In this document: in pieces, positions 1-7,020 of the stretch
Position numbering within the stretch: the first letter of the stretch is position 1
Layout: every line of letters starts with the position of its first letter
Source of the DNA: Lachnospiraceae bacterium
Lineage (GTDB): Bacteria > Bacillota > Clostridia > Lachnospirales > Lachnospiraceae
DNA: 9,131 nucleotides
Reading direction: 5' to 3'
Assembly: GCA_021204285.1 (NCBI GenBank)
Contig: JAJPZP010000158.1
Location: 1 to 9,131 of the forward strand
Made by a program: the position numbers and the translations under genes
Notes under the pieces: generated by a model
What the model was told of the DNA's origin: nothing
Seen by the model: the letters and a program-made list of their open reading frames with translations, nothing else
Databases searched by the model: none

Positions 1-1
1 A

Positions 2-1747
2 AATGTGGACTATCTCGTCTCCACCGGCGGTTCGGGCGGCGGAGCGCACGCGACGATGTTCGCGGCGACCTCGAATAACCCGGACTTCTATCCCTACCAG
101 GAGGAAGTCGGCGCGGTCGGCGTCTATCTCACGGAGGATGGCTCCTACACGACGACCGTCACGATCGACGGCGAGGAGGTCGATCTCTCCGACGGCGCGT
201 GGGGCTGCATCGCTTACAGCGCAATCACCTCGCTCTACGAGGCAGACATGGCGCTGGCCTTCGAGTATTATCTCGACACGGACTACAGCTTCGGCACGGA
301 CTTCCAGGCGCAGCTCGCTGAATACCTGTCGGAAGCCTATATGGACTATATCAATGAACAGAACTTAAGTATAGCTGAGGCCGACGTCAGCTTTGATCTC
401 GACGGGGACGGCGCGCTGACAAGCACGATCGCGCTGACGATTGAATATGACGAGGAGCTTTACGCCGACACCAACGGTTACGGCGGCACGTATCTCGACC
501 TCTATCTCGCCGAGTTTGTCTCAAATCTGCAGTGGTACCTCGACAATCTCGACTACGCGGAGGGCTGGACCTGGTTTGACGCGGATGGAAACGCACTCCC
601 GGATGATGAGGTCGCGGCGATGACGACCGCGGATAAGGCGGAAGCTTTCCTGGAAGGCCGGTACGCAGCGACGAGCAGTGGCCGTATGGGTGGCGGTATG
701 CCCGGAGCTATGGGCGGCGGCATGGGAGACGGCTCACTGTCCGATGGTCTTGACAGCAACAACCTGCCGGATGGTGGTCTGGACGATGCAGACGCAGGCA
801 ACGGAGGCATGCGGGGAGGCAAAGGCGGCGGACGCGGCGAACTGCCGGATGATGCCATGGATATCGCCAGCACGGATGACACCACTTCCGCAGGCATGAG
901 TCTGCCAGACAGCAATACAGATGGCACGGCTCCCGACCTTACGGACGGCGACTTCCCAGACGATATTTCAGAGAGCGCTTCCTCCATCACGAACGAAAAT
1001 GTCGAAACCGCCGGCGACGCGATGGACGTCGGCACACCCGACGCGGGCACGACACAATCCGCCTCCGGCTCGACCGATTCCACCAATTATTCCTCTTATG
1101 AGGAAATGCTGGAAGCCTATGAGGCCGACATCGCAGAAATTCTCGCGGGCGATGAATATGGGAACAACATCGTCTCTCTCTACAACCCGCTGAATTACAT
1201 CGGCGACGACGATACGGAAGATCCGTCCTGGGTGCGTATCCTGATGGGTGCCTCAGAGGGCGACATGTCAATGTTCACCTCCCTCAACCTGCAGATCGCC
1301 ATGCTGAACGCGGGCGTCGACTGCAACATCGAGTGGCAGTGGAACGGCGGCCATGTACCGTCCGAGATCTTCAGCAGTTCCTTCGCGCTCTACGTCGACC
1401 AGATGTACGCGGAATACGCGGCTGAGGCGATGGTCACAGAGATTACGGCCACGGCGGCGGAAGCGCAGACCACGAACGGCGGCGCGACGGAGGCCACCGG
1501 CACGGATCTCAGCTCCTGGGTAAACTACGATGACACGGCGAACGTCTCCTTCTCCCTCGCAGACGCGGCCTCCTATCGCACGGCAGGCGCGAGCAAGGCC
1601 ATGCCGGGATTTGACGTCATCGACTACGGTCAGGAGGACTATGTCTTCGGCAGCGATACGCAGGACGCGCGGCACTGGGATACCTTCCTGCTCGATATCT
1701 TTGAAGAACATGCTGACACTTTATCTGAACTGTTCAATGCGAACTGA
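2..1747 (+). CDS. Tannase-related alpha/beta-hydrolase, probably secreted, 5' end outside the window
   Basis: Partial gene: the frame is open to the left edge, and the GTG at position 5 is not a credible start because a tannase nucleophile normally lies about 160 residues in. Counting that GTG as residue 1, a nucleophile elbow GGSGGG places the serine at residue 10. NPLNYIG at 394-400, MGASEGD ending at D420, and H450 in GGHVPSE match the C-terminal catalytic region of the tannase at 1819-3300. The usual acidic triad position is E418, with D420 nearby, so the triad would be Ser-Glu/Asp-His. A KAMPGFD segment at 531-537 resembles the galloyl-binding part of tannases but lies after the histidine rather than before it. 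Residues about 226-361 form a Gly/Met/Asp/Ser/Thr-rich linker. The protein is strongly acidic and Cys-poor, which suits an exported enzyme, but any signal peptide is out of view. The substrate is unknown; a phenolic or galloyl ester is the best guess. It ends with TGA, convergent with the operon. Confidence 0.8.
   Translation, partial: NVDYLVSTGGSGGGAHATMFAATSNNPDFYPYQEEVGAVGVYLTEDGSYTTTVTIDGEEVDLSDGAWGCIAYSAITSLYEADMALAFEYYLDTDYSFGTDFQAQLAEYLSEAYMDYINEQNLSIAEADVSFDLDGDGALTSTIALTIEYDEELYADTNGYGGTYLDLYLAEFVSNLQWYLDNLDYAEGWTWFDADGNALPDDEVAAMTTADKAEAFLEGRYAATSSGRMGGGMPGAMGGGMGDGSLSDGLDSNNLPDGGLDDADAGNGGMRGGKGGGRGELPDDAMDIASTDDTTSAGMSLPDSNTDGTAPDLTDGDFPDDISESASSITNENVETAGDAMDVGTPDAGTTQSASGSTDSTNYSSYEEMLEAYEADIAEILAGDEYGNNIVSLYNPLNYIGDDDTEDPSWVRILMGASEGDMSMFTSLNLQIAMLNAGVDCNIEWQWNGGHVPSEIFSSSFALYVDQMYAEYAAEAMVTEITATAAEAQTTNGGATEATGTDLSSWVNYDDTANVSFSLADAASYRTAGASKAMPGFDVIDYGQEDYVFGSDTQDARHWDTFLLDIFEEHADTLSELFNAN
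680..1084 (+). other. Low-complexity Gly/Met/Asp-rich linker inside the left-hand hydrolase
   Basis: This segment encodes about 135 residues that interrupt the hydrolase between its lid-like region and the NPLNYIG segment. It begins with repeated Gly-Gly-Gly-Met units (GRMGGGMPGAMGGGMGDG) and passes through a second glycine cluster (GGMRGGKGGGRG). It then becomes rich in Asp, Ser and Thr, with recurrent PDD/PDG units. It has no Trp or Cys and few large hydrophobic residues, so it is probably disordered and exposed. The tannase at 1819-3300 has nothing equivalent. The underlying DNA shows degenerate rather than exact repeats, for example several CCGGATG-starting blocks near 599, 769 and 845. 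Confidence 0.75.
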
Positions 1748-1759
1748 ATAAAACAAAAC

Positions 1760-1801
1760 TGCGCGGCGGGCGTTTCCCTATCCGGAAAAGCCCGCCGCGT
1801 A
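1760..1801. terminator. Bidirectional rho-independent terminator between convergent genes
   Basis: A perfect 10-bp GC-rich stem pairs 1762-1771 (CGCGGCGGGC) with 1790-1799. It extends outward by a G-T and a T-A pair. After one mismatch, an inner TTTCC/GGAAA pairing (1773-1777 with 1784-1788) leaves a six-base loop. Reading leftward, for the minus-strand operon, the stem is followed by a T-rich run (complement of 1750-1760). Reading rightward, the tail TATCTCTCTT is pyrimidine-rich but a weaker U tract. The hairpin starts 12 bases after the stop of the plus-strand hydrolase and lies 17 bases beyond the tannase stop, so it probably ends both transcripts. Confidence 0.88.
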
Positions 1802-1818
1802 TCTCTCTTAAATCATAT

Positions 1819-3300
1819 TTATTTCTCACAAATCCCATCAATCCATGCGAACAGTTCCTCCAGATCATAATCCCCGCTGTGGGGCAAACCCCAGGGGAGG
1901 CAAAAGTCTGTATCATACCCTCTGTTTCTGAGCAAAGTTGCCAGTATCACCGGTATCGCCAGTGAGGTATCCCGGTCAAATGCTCCGTGCCGGATTCGCC
2001 AGTGCTTTGTTGTGTCCGCCTCTCCGATGTAATTGAGCGGGTTCAGCATCTTCACAATCTTCTCATCCGCCATCATCCCATTTACCTCGCTGTGTGCCGC
2101 AGAATACTCTGTAAAATGCTTTACCGCTATTTCTTCTGTACCGTACTCTTCATTTTCCGGGGACTGTAAATCCAGGGCATCGAAAGCGGGAGCAGCCTTC
2201 ATTCTGGTGATTTTCCGAATATAAGCTTTCCAGTCCATATCGGCCACATGCCCCTCCACTACCGTCAGATAGTCCTGCATGTCCACCAGACTTCCGGCCA
2301 CACTGAGCCACTCAAGCCGCCCGGCTGAATCGTGCGTCTCAAGCTCACTCTGCGCCGACGCCATTACAAAGCGCTTCACATATTCCAGAAAGCTTCCCTC
2401 TCCATCTTCTTCCAGATGCAGCTCCTGTCCGCTCTCATCCTTCAGGTGCAAACCATTCAGATAAGCCGGAAACAGCTTTTTCAACTCTCCGGACACCACC
2501 ATCTGCTTATCTGTCATCGTTCCACTGTAAGGCACTCGTTCCACACCGTGCTCCGTCTTCACATGCTTTGTCCTGTAAAACTCACGGCATCCGCAGAACT
2601 GCCACTCGTAGGCGCTGTCTGCATTTTCCAGATTATGAATCGGGCAGTAACAGTTCGCGGCGAAGATATCGTCCCGCTCCTTCGCCGCTCCGATTGACGT
2701 GAGATACGGCTCATAATCCGGATGGTTCCCGGTTGCCCCCATCAGCGCGGAAAGCGCTCCCCCAGCACTGGTGCCGCTGGTGATTATGCGCTCTGTATCG
2801 CCGGGAATCCTCTCCCGGTTATGTCGCAGGTAGCGCACCGCTGCCTTCATATCAACAATCAGCGCCGGCGCCTTTCCGACCATCCAGCCTGTCTCTTCGC
2901 CGTCAATCGTCCCCTTCGCGCCCTCAAAGAACTCTGTGCTTCGCTTTCCGGTCGTGCGTCCTCGTACCCCCGCGCAGGCAACCACATATCCATGCTCCAG
3001 CGCCCGGCAGACTGCATTGGGCCTTCCATAACGGTCAGGTCCCGGTTCATCAGCCGGACCTTCCATATATCCGCCCACCGTGTTCGGCATAAAGATCGGA
3101 GCCGTGTGAAGCCCATAGCCATTCCTCGTTTCCCCGCGGTAATACAACTCCGGCACAAACAGATTCAGCCTTTGTACAGACGCCACAGGATTCTGACAAT
3201 ACACGATTCCCATAAATGCGCGGTATTCCACACTGCACTCTCCCAGCATACACGTCTTTACCGCATAATTCTCTCTGTCGAAATCCAGAATATCGCTCAT
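1819..3300 (-). CDS. tanB: Subtype-B tannase (tannin acyl hydrolase), cytoplasmic
   Basis: This 493-residue serine esterase hydrolyses galloyl esters such as methyl gallate or galloyl-glucose to gallate plus alcohol or sugar. It resembles L. plantarum tannase (about 469 residues) throughout, including MPNTVGGY (71-78), GVRGRTT (111-117), GTSAGGALS (176-184), CYCPIHNL (217-224) and a C-terminal PHSGDYD. The inferred triad is S178, D442 and H474. K368, E382 and D444 match the residues that hold the three galloyl hydroxyls in the L. plantarum structure, with K-to-E spacing of 14 and D-to-H spacing of 32. An extra stretch of about 15 residues lies near 120-140. There is no signal peptide or membrane segment, so it should act in the cytoplasm on imported substrate. 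The start overlaps the lpdD stop (ATGA), with AGGAG nine bases upstream. It is the last gene of the operon. Confidence 0.93.
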   Translation of the reverse strand: MSDILDFDRENYAVKTCMLGECSVEYRAFMGIVYCQNPVASVQRLNLFVPELYYRGETRNGYGLHTAPIFMPNTVGGYMEGPADEPGPDRYGRPNAVCRALEHGYVVACAGVRGRTTGKRSTEFFEGAKGTIDGEETGWMVGKAPALIVDMKAAVRYLRHNRERIPGDTERIITSGTSAGGALSALMGATGNHPDYEPYLTSIGAAKERDDIFAANCYCPIHNLENADSAYEWQFCGCREFYRTKHVKTEHGVERVPYSGTMTDKQMVVSGELKKLFPAYLNGLHLKDESGQELHLEEDGEGSFLEYVKRFVMASAQSELETHDSAGRLEWLSVAGSLVDMQDYLTVVEGHVADMDWKAYIRKITRMKAAPAFDALDLQSPENEEYGTEEIAVKHFTEYSAAHSEVNGMMADEKIVKMLNPLNYIGEADTTKHWRIRHGAFDRDTSLAIPVILATLLRNRGYDTDFCLPWGLPHSGDYDLEELFAWIDGICEK

Positions 3301-3677
3301 CCGACATTTCTCCTTTTCTCCTCAAGCTCTGCCAGGAGCCTGTCCAGGCAGCCCGCAAAATTCCGTCTTAAAATCTCCAGTTCCGATGCGTCCGCATCAT
3401 CCACATGGATTCCTATGCTGACCGATACTGTACAACCCAGCTTCGACGCGGCTTTTTTCGCTCCGGAAGCAGCGAGTTCGTCATCCCGATGCCCGTATAC
3501 CGTCACGGTACTCACCGAGGCGGAATGTCGTTGCGGCTCATAGACTGCCAGCGACACTGCCCCGATATGGGGCTTCGTTCCCCCAGCAAACAGAAACGCC
3601 ACATCCTCCCCGCATCGGACTGCCCTGCCTTCGATCCGGTAAATTCCGTCTCCACAGAACGCAAAAATCTCCTCCAT
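3297..3677 (-). CDS. lpdD: Gallate decarboxylase subunit D / prenylated-flavin chaperone, LpdD type
   Basis: This 126-residue protein has the two hallmarks of LpdD: GGTKPHIG at residues 32-39 and GIHVDDA at 89-95, both recognisable in the L. plantarum protein (about 133 residues). LpdD-type proteins accompany UbiD-type phenolic acid decarboxylases and are thought to help deliver or mature the prenylated FMN cofactor. It is unlike the much shorter BsdD/YclD subunit of hydroxybenzoate decarboxylases, which supports a gallate-type assignment. A start 57 bases upstream is open (position 3734) but would overlap lpdB heavily. The ATG at 3677 lies one base after the lpdB stop and has GGAGGA five bases before it, so it was chosen. 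The C-terminus is charged and helical, and its stop overlaps the tannase start. Confidence 0.9.
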   Translation of the reverse strand: MEEIFAFCGDGIYRIEGRAVRCGEDVAFLFAGGTKPHIGAVSLAVYEPQRHSASVSTVTVYGHRDDELAASGAKKAASKLGCTVSVSIGIHVDDADASELEILRRNFAGCLDRLLAELEEKRRNVG

Positions 3678-3678
3678 G

Positions 3679-4257
3679 TCATTCCTCCGCTCCGGGGCCT
3701 TCCCAGGGATGAAACTCCCGGTATTCCAGATCAAACTGCATCAGGATCTTCCCGACAATATGGTGAATCTGCTCCTCCACTGTCGTCTGTCCACTGTAAA
3801 AGCTCAGCATCGGCGGGACGATCACACAGCCCAGTGTCACCGCCTCATTTAAGTTTCTCAAATGCACCTTCCCCAGAGGCATTTCCCTTGGACAAAGTAC
3901 GACCCGGCGATTTTCTTTCAGGCACACGTCTGCGGCTCGCAACAGCAGATTATCCGCATAGCCACTGACGATGCCGGCCAACGATTTCATGCTGCATGGC
4001 GCCACGACCATGCCCATCGTCCGGTAGGAACCACTGGAAATCGCAGCTGCCATGTCGTGGGGATCATAATTCACATCCGCCAGAGACGTAAGCTCCTCAA
4101 AGGATCGCTCCGTCTCCAGTTCCCAGGTTCTGCGCGCCGCATCCGTCGCAATCAGATGAAGCTCTATCCCCTGTTCCTTCACAGCGCGAGCCAGATAATA
4201 ACCCAGAATGACGCCGGAAGCCCCACAGACTCCCAGTATTATCCGACGCCTGCACAT
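3679..4257 (-). CDS. lpdB: UbiX-type flavin prenyltransferase for gallate decarboxylase
   Basis: This 192-residue flavoprotein makes prenylated FMN from FMN and dimethylallyl phosphate, the cofactor LpdC needs. UbiX-family signatures are present in order. They are the nucleotide-binding GVCGASG at 9-15, APCSMKSLAGIVSGYADNLL from 86 (the conserved PCSMKTLA..GYADNL block), RAADVCLKE at 107-115, PREMPLGKVHL at 123-133 and VPPMLSFY at 147-154. The length is typical. Two starts are possible. ATG 4263 overlaps the lpdC stop (ATGA), but its GAGGA touches the start codon. ATG 4257 has the same GAGGA six bases upstream and was chosen. In L. plantarum lpdB lies apart from lpdC and lpdD, whereas here it sits between them. 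Confidence 0.93.
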   Translation of the reverse strand: MCRRRIILGVCGASGVILGYYLARAVKEQGIELHLIATDAARRTWELETERSFEELTSLADVNYDPHDMAAAISSGSYRTMGMVVAPCSMKSLAGIVSGYADNLLLRAADVCLKENRRVVLCPREMPLGKVHLRNLNEAVTLGCVIVPPMLSFYSGQTTVEEQIHHIVGKILMQFDLEYREFHPWEGPGAEE

Positions 4258-4259
4258 AC

Positions 4260-5744
4260 TCATTCCTCGAAATCCGGCAGCCATTTCCTGGGATCCACCT
4301 CCAGAAACGGCGCGCGATAAAACTGCTCCTTCAGGTCATAAGGTACGGTACAGTCAAAGATTGTCTTACAGGAAATCCCGACATCCCTGATACTCGTGCT
4401 GTAAGCCGGTTTACTGCTCGGATCCAGCGGATGACAGCGAACACCGGGAATCGTCACAATATCCCGGTCCCCCTGAAAGCGGGTATTCATCGCCCACAGC
4501 ACATCGTTCGTATCAAAAATATCCACGTCCTCGTCCACCAGGATCACATGCTTGAGCTCCGGAAACGCGGAAAATGCCAGAAGCGCTGCCTGACGCTGCC
4601 TGCCCTCGTCCGTGTGATCTTTCTTACGGAACTGCAGGATCACCATATATTTTCCTCCACTGGAGCGGTGCGCATAGATTCCGGTCAGACGCCCTGGCAT
4701 TGCCTTCTCAATCATACCATAAATGCTGGCCTCCGTAGGGATTCCTGCCAGATTCACGTGCTCCTCCGAGGGTCCGATACAGGTCTGCATGATCGGATGC
4801 CTGCGATGCGTAACCGCTTTCACCTTAATCAGCCAGCACTCATGGCTGGCAGGTCCATTGTACCCCGGAAATTCCGGCATCGCGTACCCCGTATGACTGT
4901 TCTGATCTTCTACAACCTTCACGCCCGGTACAATCTCGCCCTCGATTACGTATTCCGCATTGGCAATTGCCTTCTCCGGAATGCTCACGCACGAAATCAA
5001 TTCCACAGGCTTCCGGCGCAACGCACCCGCGATAGACAGTTCATTGAATCCCAGCGGCGTTGTCGGCGGCTCAAAGCATGAGGTGATCTCAATGGCCGGA
5101 TCCACACCGATGGAGACGGAGATCGGCAGCGGCTTCCCCAGTTCGGTCGCACGCTCCGCCATGGCTCCGATATGCCGGCTGCCCGGCTGCAGAAAGATGG
5201 ACAATTCGTCCTTTCCCTGGATACACATCCGGTGGATCGTCACATCACTGCATCCGGTATCCGGATGCGTGGCGTAACACATCCCCATTGTGATATAGGG
5301 GCCCGCATCCACTGGCGTGTTTGTCGGAGCCGGAACCAGTTTTCGCAGGTCAAAATCCGCGTCAGTCGCCCGATGCACGACCTCCTGACAGGGAACCGCG
5401 CCCTGTGTCGTCACCGGCTCCAACGGTTCCTTCACACAGTCATAGATTACCTTCGGAAGCTCTTTTTCCGTACAGCCCAGAAGCAGCGCCGTACGCTTCC
5501 TGCTTGCCAGCAGACCGATCAGCACTCTGGCATCATCAAAGCCTTCAATCTCATTGAACATCATCGCCGGACCATCTACATGGGTCGGACGCTTCACCGT
5601 GCCTCCCGCTCCAACATAACGGTAAACACCGGAGAGCTCCGCCTCCGGGTTTACAGGCACATCCGTCTGTACGAGCTGTCCCGGCGTGCCCTCCAGCACT
5701 GCCAGAGCATCCCGCAGAGATAAGATATCTGTCCTGTTGTTCAT
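4260..5744 (-). CDS. lpdC: UbiD-type gallate decarboxylase, catalytic subunit LpdC
   Basis: This 494-residue prenylated-FMN-dependent decarboxylase is expected to convert gallate to pyrogallol, and possibly protocatechuate to catechol. It closely resembles L. plantarum LpdC (about 490 residues): ELSGVYRYVGAGGTV (36-50), GPAMMFN (58-64), APTNTPVDAGPYIT (139-152), IGPSEEHV (323-330), AGIPTEAS (333-340) and QRQAALLAFSAF (383-394). UbiD-family cofactor and catalytic positions are visible as R172 in DVTIHRM, the SRH at 189-191, and the glutamates of EYVIEGE (264-270). The open frame runs up to 5849, but ATG 5744 was chosen. It has a GGAGG ten bases upstream, lies 22 bases after the MBL gene stop, and aligns with the family N-terminus. 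Protocatechuate, vanillate and hydroxybenzoate decarboxylases are relatives. The adjacent tannase and LpdD favour gallate. Confidence 0.93.
   Translation of the reverse strand: MNNRTDILSLRDALAVLEGTPGQLVQTDVPVNPEAELSGVYRYVGAGGTVKRPTHVDGPAMMFNEIEGFDDARVLIGLLASRKRTALLLGCTEKELPKVIYDCVKEPLEPVTTQGAVPCQEVVHRATDADFDLRKLVPAPTNTPVDAGPYITMGMCYATHPDTGCSDVTIHRMCIQGKDELSIFLQPGSRHIGAMAERATELGKPLPISVSIGVDPAIEITSCFEPPTTPLGFNELSIAGALRRKPVELISCVSIPEKAIANAEYVIEGEIVPGVKVVEDQNSHTGYAMPEFPGYNGPASHECWLIKVKAVTHRRHPIMQTCIGPSEEHVNLAGIPTEASIYGMIEKAMPGRLTGIYAHRSSGGKYMVILQFRKKDHTDEGRQRQAALLAFSAFPELKHVILVDEDVDIFDTNDVLWAMNTRFQGDRDIVTIPGVRCHPLDPSSKPAYSTSIRDVGISCKTIFDCTVPYDLKEQFYRAPFLEVDPRKWLPDFEE
4264..4268 (-). promoter_or_regulatory. 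Ribosome binding site that decides the lpdB start
   Basis: The sequence GAGGA on the minus strand directly abuts the ATG at 4263 and is six bases from the ATG at 4257. Only the second spacing suits a ribosome, so lpdB probably starts at 4257. The site lies inside the last codons of lpdC, consistent with coupled translation. Confidence 0.65.
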
Positions 5745-5752
5745 TGTGAAAT

Positions 5753-5759
5753 CCCCTCC
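5753..5759 (-). promoter_or_regulatory. Ribosome binding site supporting the lpdC start
   Basis: A GGAGGGG run lies within the 22 bases between the MBL gene stop and ATG 5744. It is the only good Shine-Dalgarno near the start of this frame, and it rules against the longer frame starting at 5849 inside the MBL gene. Confidence 0.65.
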
Positions 5760-5766
5760 ATCCGTT

Positions 5767-6585
5767 TCAACATCGCTTTTCTTCTGTATAAAGGATATTC
5801 CCCTGCCGTCCGTCCAGGCGACGGTTTCGCTCATCCACCGGCCTCGCACTCAACACCGGAATATCACGGAATGATGTCTTCTGCGCTTCGTCCTTCCCTG
5901 CCAGAATGTCTGTACAGCATTCGATGACATTGTTAAGAAGTTCTTTTGGAGATTCACAGCTTCCGTGATTTCGCAGAATCCGGTCATACTCTCCTTCGTA
6001 GGTTTTTACATACAGCAACGTTTCCAGATACGCGGACACCGGACTGCTGCTCTCAAAACAAAGCAACACCTCCAGACCGCAGCCATCCCCAAACAGGATC
6101 ATGCGCTCCTCCCGGATGAGAATCATCATCATACCCGGCGTGTGTCCCGGAGCCGCGATCGCCTGGAGCGTAACGCCGCCCAGATCGAACGTCTGCTTAT
6201 CTTCCAGCGGAAGAAACTCCTTCGTCCGCACCGGCATATATTCCTCCGCAGGAATGGCTTTCGTCTCCTCGTGTTCCAGATAATGAGCGCGCCGCATCGC
6301 AAAGCTGCTGTGTTCCCGGTAGACCTCCAGATCTTTTAAATTCATGTAGGTCTCCTCCCACAGCGCCGCCCCGTTCGCGTGATCCACATGACCGTGCGTC
6401 AGCAACACAAACACGGGCTTTTTCGTCAGCGTCTCCACATATTCCCGCAGATTGCCGAGACCGTGCCCGGTGTCAATGACACAGGCACGGTCTTCTCCTT
6501 CCACCAGATAGAGCGCCACTCCCAGTATATCATAGATTCGCGTGACCCGTTCTGTCAGTTTCTCACTGGTAAAAAATATCGGCAT
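5767..6585 (-). CDS. MBL-fold metallo-hydrolase of unknown substrate
   Basis: This 272-residue metallo-beta-lactamase-fold enzyme has a full set of metal ligands: THGHVDH at 63-69 (H64, H66, D68, H69), H148 in PGHTPG, D167 in FGDGCG and H207 in RNHGS. This pattern suits a dinuclear metal hydrolase of the glyoxalase II / lactonase / thioesterase-like branch. Residue 36 onward (VIDTG) is the usual second-strand motif. There is no signal peptide, so it should be cytoplasmic. The first 230 or so residues hold the fold. The tail is basic and polar. It starts immediately after the EIIA stop (TAA directly followed by ATG), with GAGGA seven bases upstream inside EIIA. Placement between the PTS and the decarboxylase suggests it acts on the imported conjugate or a lactone- or ester-type intermediate, which is inference. 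Confidence 0.85.
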   Translation of the reverse strand: MPIFFTSEKLTERVTRIYDILGVALYLVEGEDRACVIDTGHGLGNLREYVETLTKKPVFVLLTHGHVDHANGAALWEETYMNLKDLEVYREHSSFAMRRAHYLEHEETKAIPAEEYMPVRTKEFLPLEDKQTFDLGGVTLQAIAAPGHTPGMMMILIREERMILFGDGCGLEVLLCFESSSPVSAYLETLLYVKTYEGEYDRILRNHGSCESPKELLNNVIECCTDILAGKDEAQKTSFRDIPVLSARPVDERNRRLDGRQGNILYTEEKRC

Positions 6586-7008
6586 TTATTCATCCTCATC
6601 GCCATCGCTGTTCTGCTTCTGCCAGTCGTTGATGAACACAAGCTGATCGCGGGCTTCTTCCACGCACTCCAGGATGAAATCCCAGGTCAGCATATCCTCA
6701 TCCACGATCATCAGCTGCATAGCCAGCGGTACATTGACTCCCGACAGCAGGAACACATGATCATTCATGTACGGGAAAAACTTCTGATTTACACTCCCGC
6801 TCATGAGATCCGTCATCACCACCACCGTATCGTCCGGTGAGAAAGTTTCAAACAAATCCTTCACTATGGCCGCAAGATCCTCATCCCCGGCCTCATTCAT
6901 ATACGCCGAGATATCATAGAGTGCGTCCTCGGATTTTGTCAGGAACTCCATCGTATCCTTCAAGCCGGCAGCCATACTGTGATGAGACGCAAATACAAAA
7001 CGCTTCAT
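6586..7008 (-). CDS. PTS mannose-family EIIA component
   Basis: This 140-residue soluble phosphocarrier takes phosphate from HPr and passes it to the EIIB encoded by the operon's first visible gene. The N-terminal strand leads to ASHHSMAAGL, where H9 corresponds to the phosphorylated His10 of E. coli EIIA-Man. D67 in TDLMSGSVNQ (66-75) corresponds to the conserved active-site Asp of the VDxxGGSP motif, although here the glycine pair is replaced by MSGSV. The length is typical for a stand-alone EIIA domain. The C-terminus is an unusual acidic tail, DGDEDE. A GGAGGAG four bases before the ATG lies in the 12-base gap after EIID. The order IIB-IIC-IID-IIA resembles the N-acetylgalactosamine and glycosaminoglycan-disaccharide PTS operons rather than the E. 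coli mannose operon. Confidence 0.92.
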   Translation of the reverse strand: MKRFVFASHHSMAAGLKDTMEFLTKSEDALYDISAYMNEAGDEDLAAIVKDLFETFSPDDTVVVMTDLMSGSVNQKFFPYMNDHVFLLSGVNVPLAMQLMIVDEDMLTWDFILECVEEARDQLVFINDWQKQNSDGDEDE

Positions 7009-7020
7009 AATTCTCCTCCG

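Noticed and set aside
5..7. GTG at position 5 as the true start of the left-hand hydrolase
   Set aside because: The nucleophile Ser would be at residue 10 with no N-terminal half of the fold and no ribosome binding site. The frame stays open to the window edge, so the gene is cut by the edge.
680..900. Possible tandem DNA repeat in the linker
   Set aside because: The Gly-Met units recur in protein but the DNA copies differ. No exact repeat unit was found by eye.
553..1086. Minus-strand proline- and serine-rich frame of 177 codons opposite the linker
   Set aside because: It mirrors the Gly-rich linker on the coding strand (Gly codons read as Pro or Ala in reverse). It has no independent support.
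2722..3543. Long plus-strand open frame of 273 codons over tanB and lpdD
   Set aside because: It is antisense to two strongly supported genes. Its translation is rich in Arg, His, Ser and Pro with no recognisable domain.
5745..5849. Longer lpdC N-terminus starting at 5849
   Set aside because: It would overlap the end of the MBL gene by more than 80 bases. The extra residues do not resemble LpdC, and a good ribosome binding site precedes ATG 5744.
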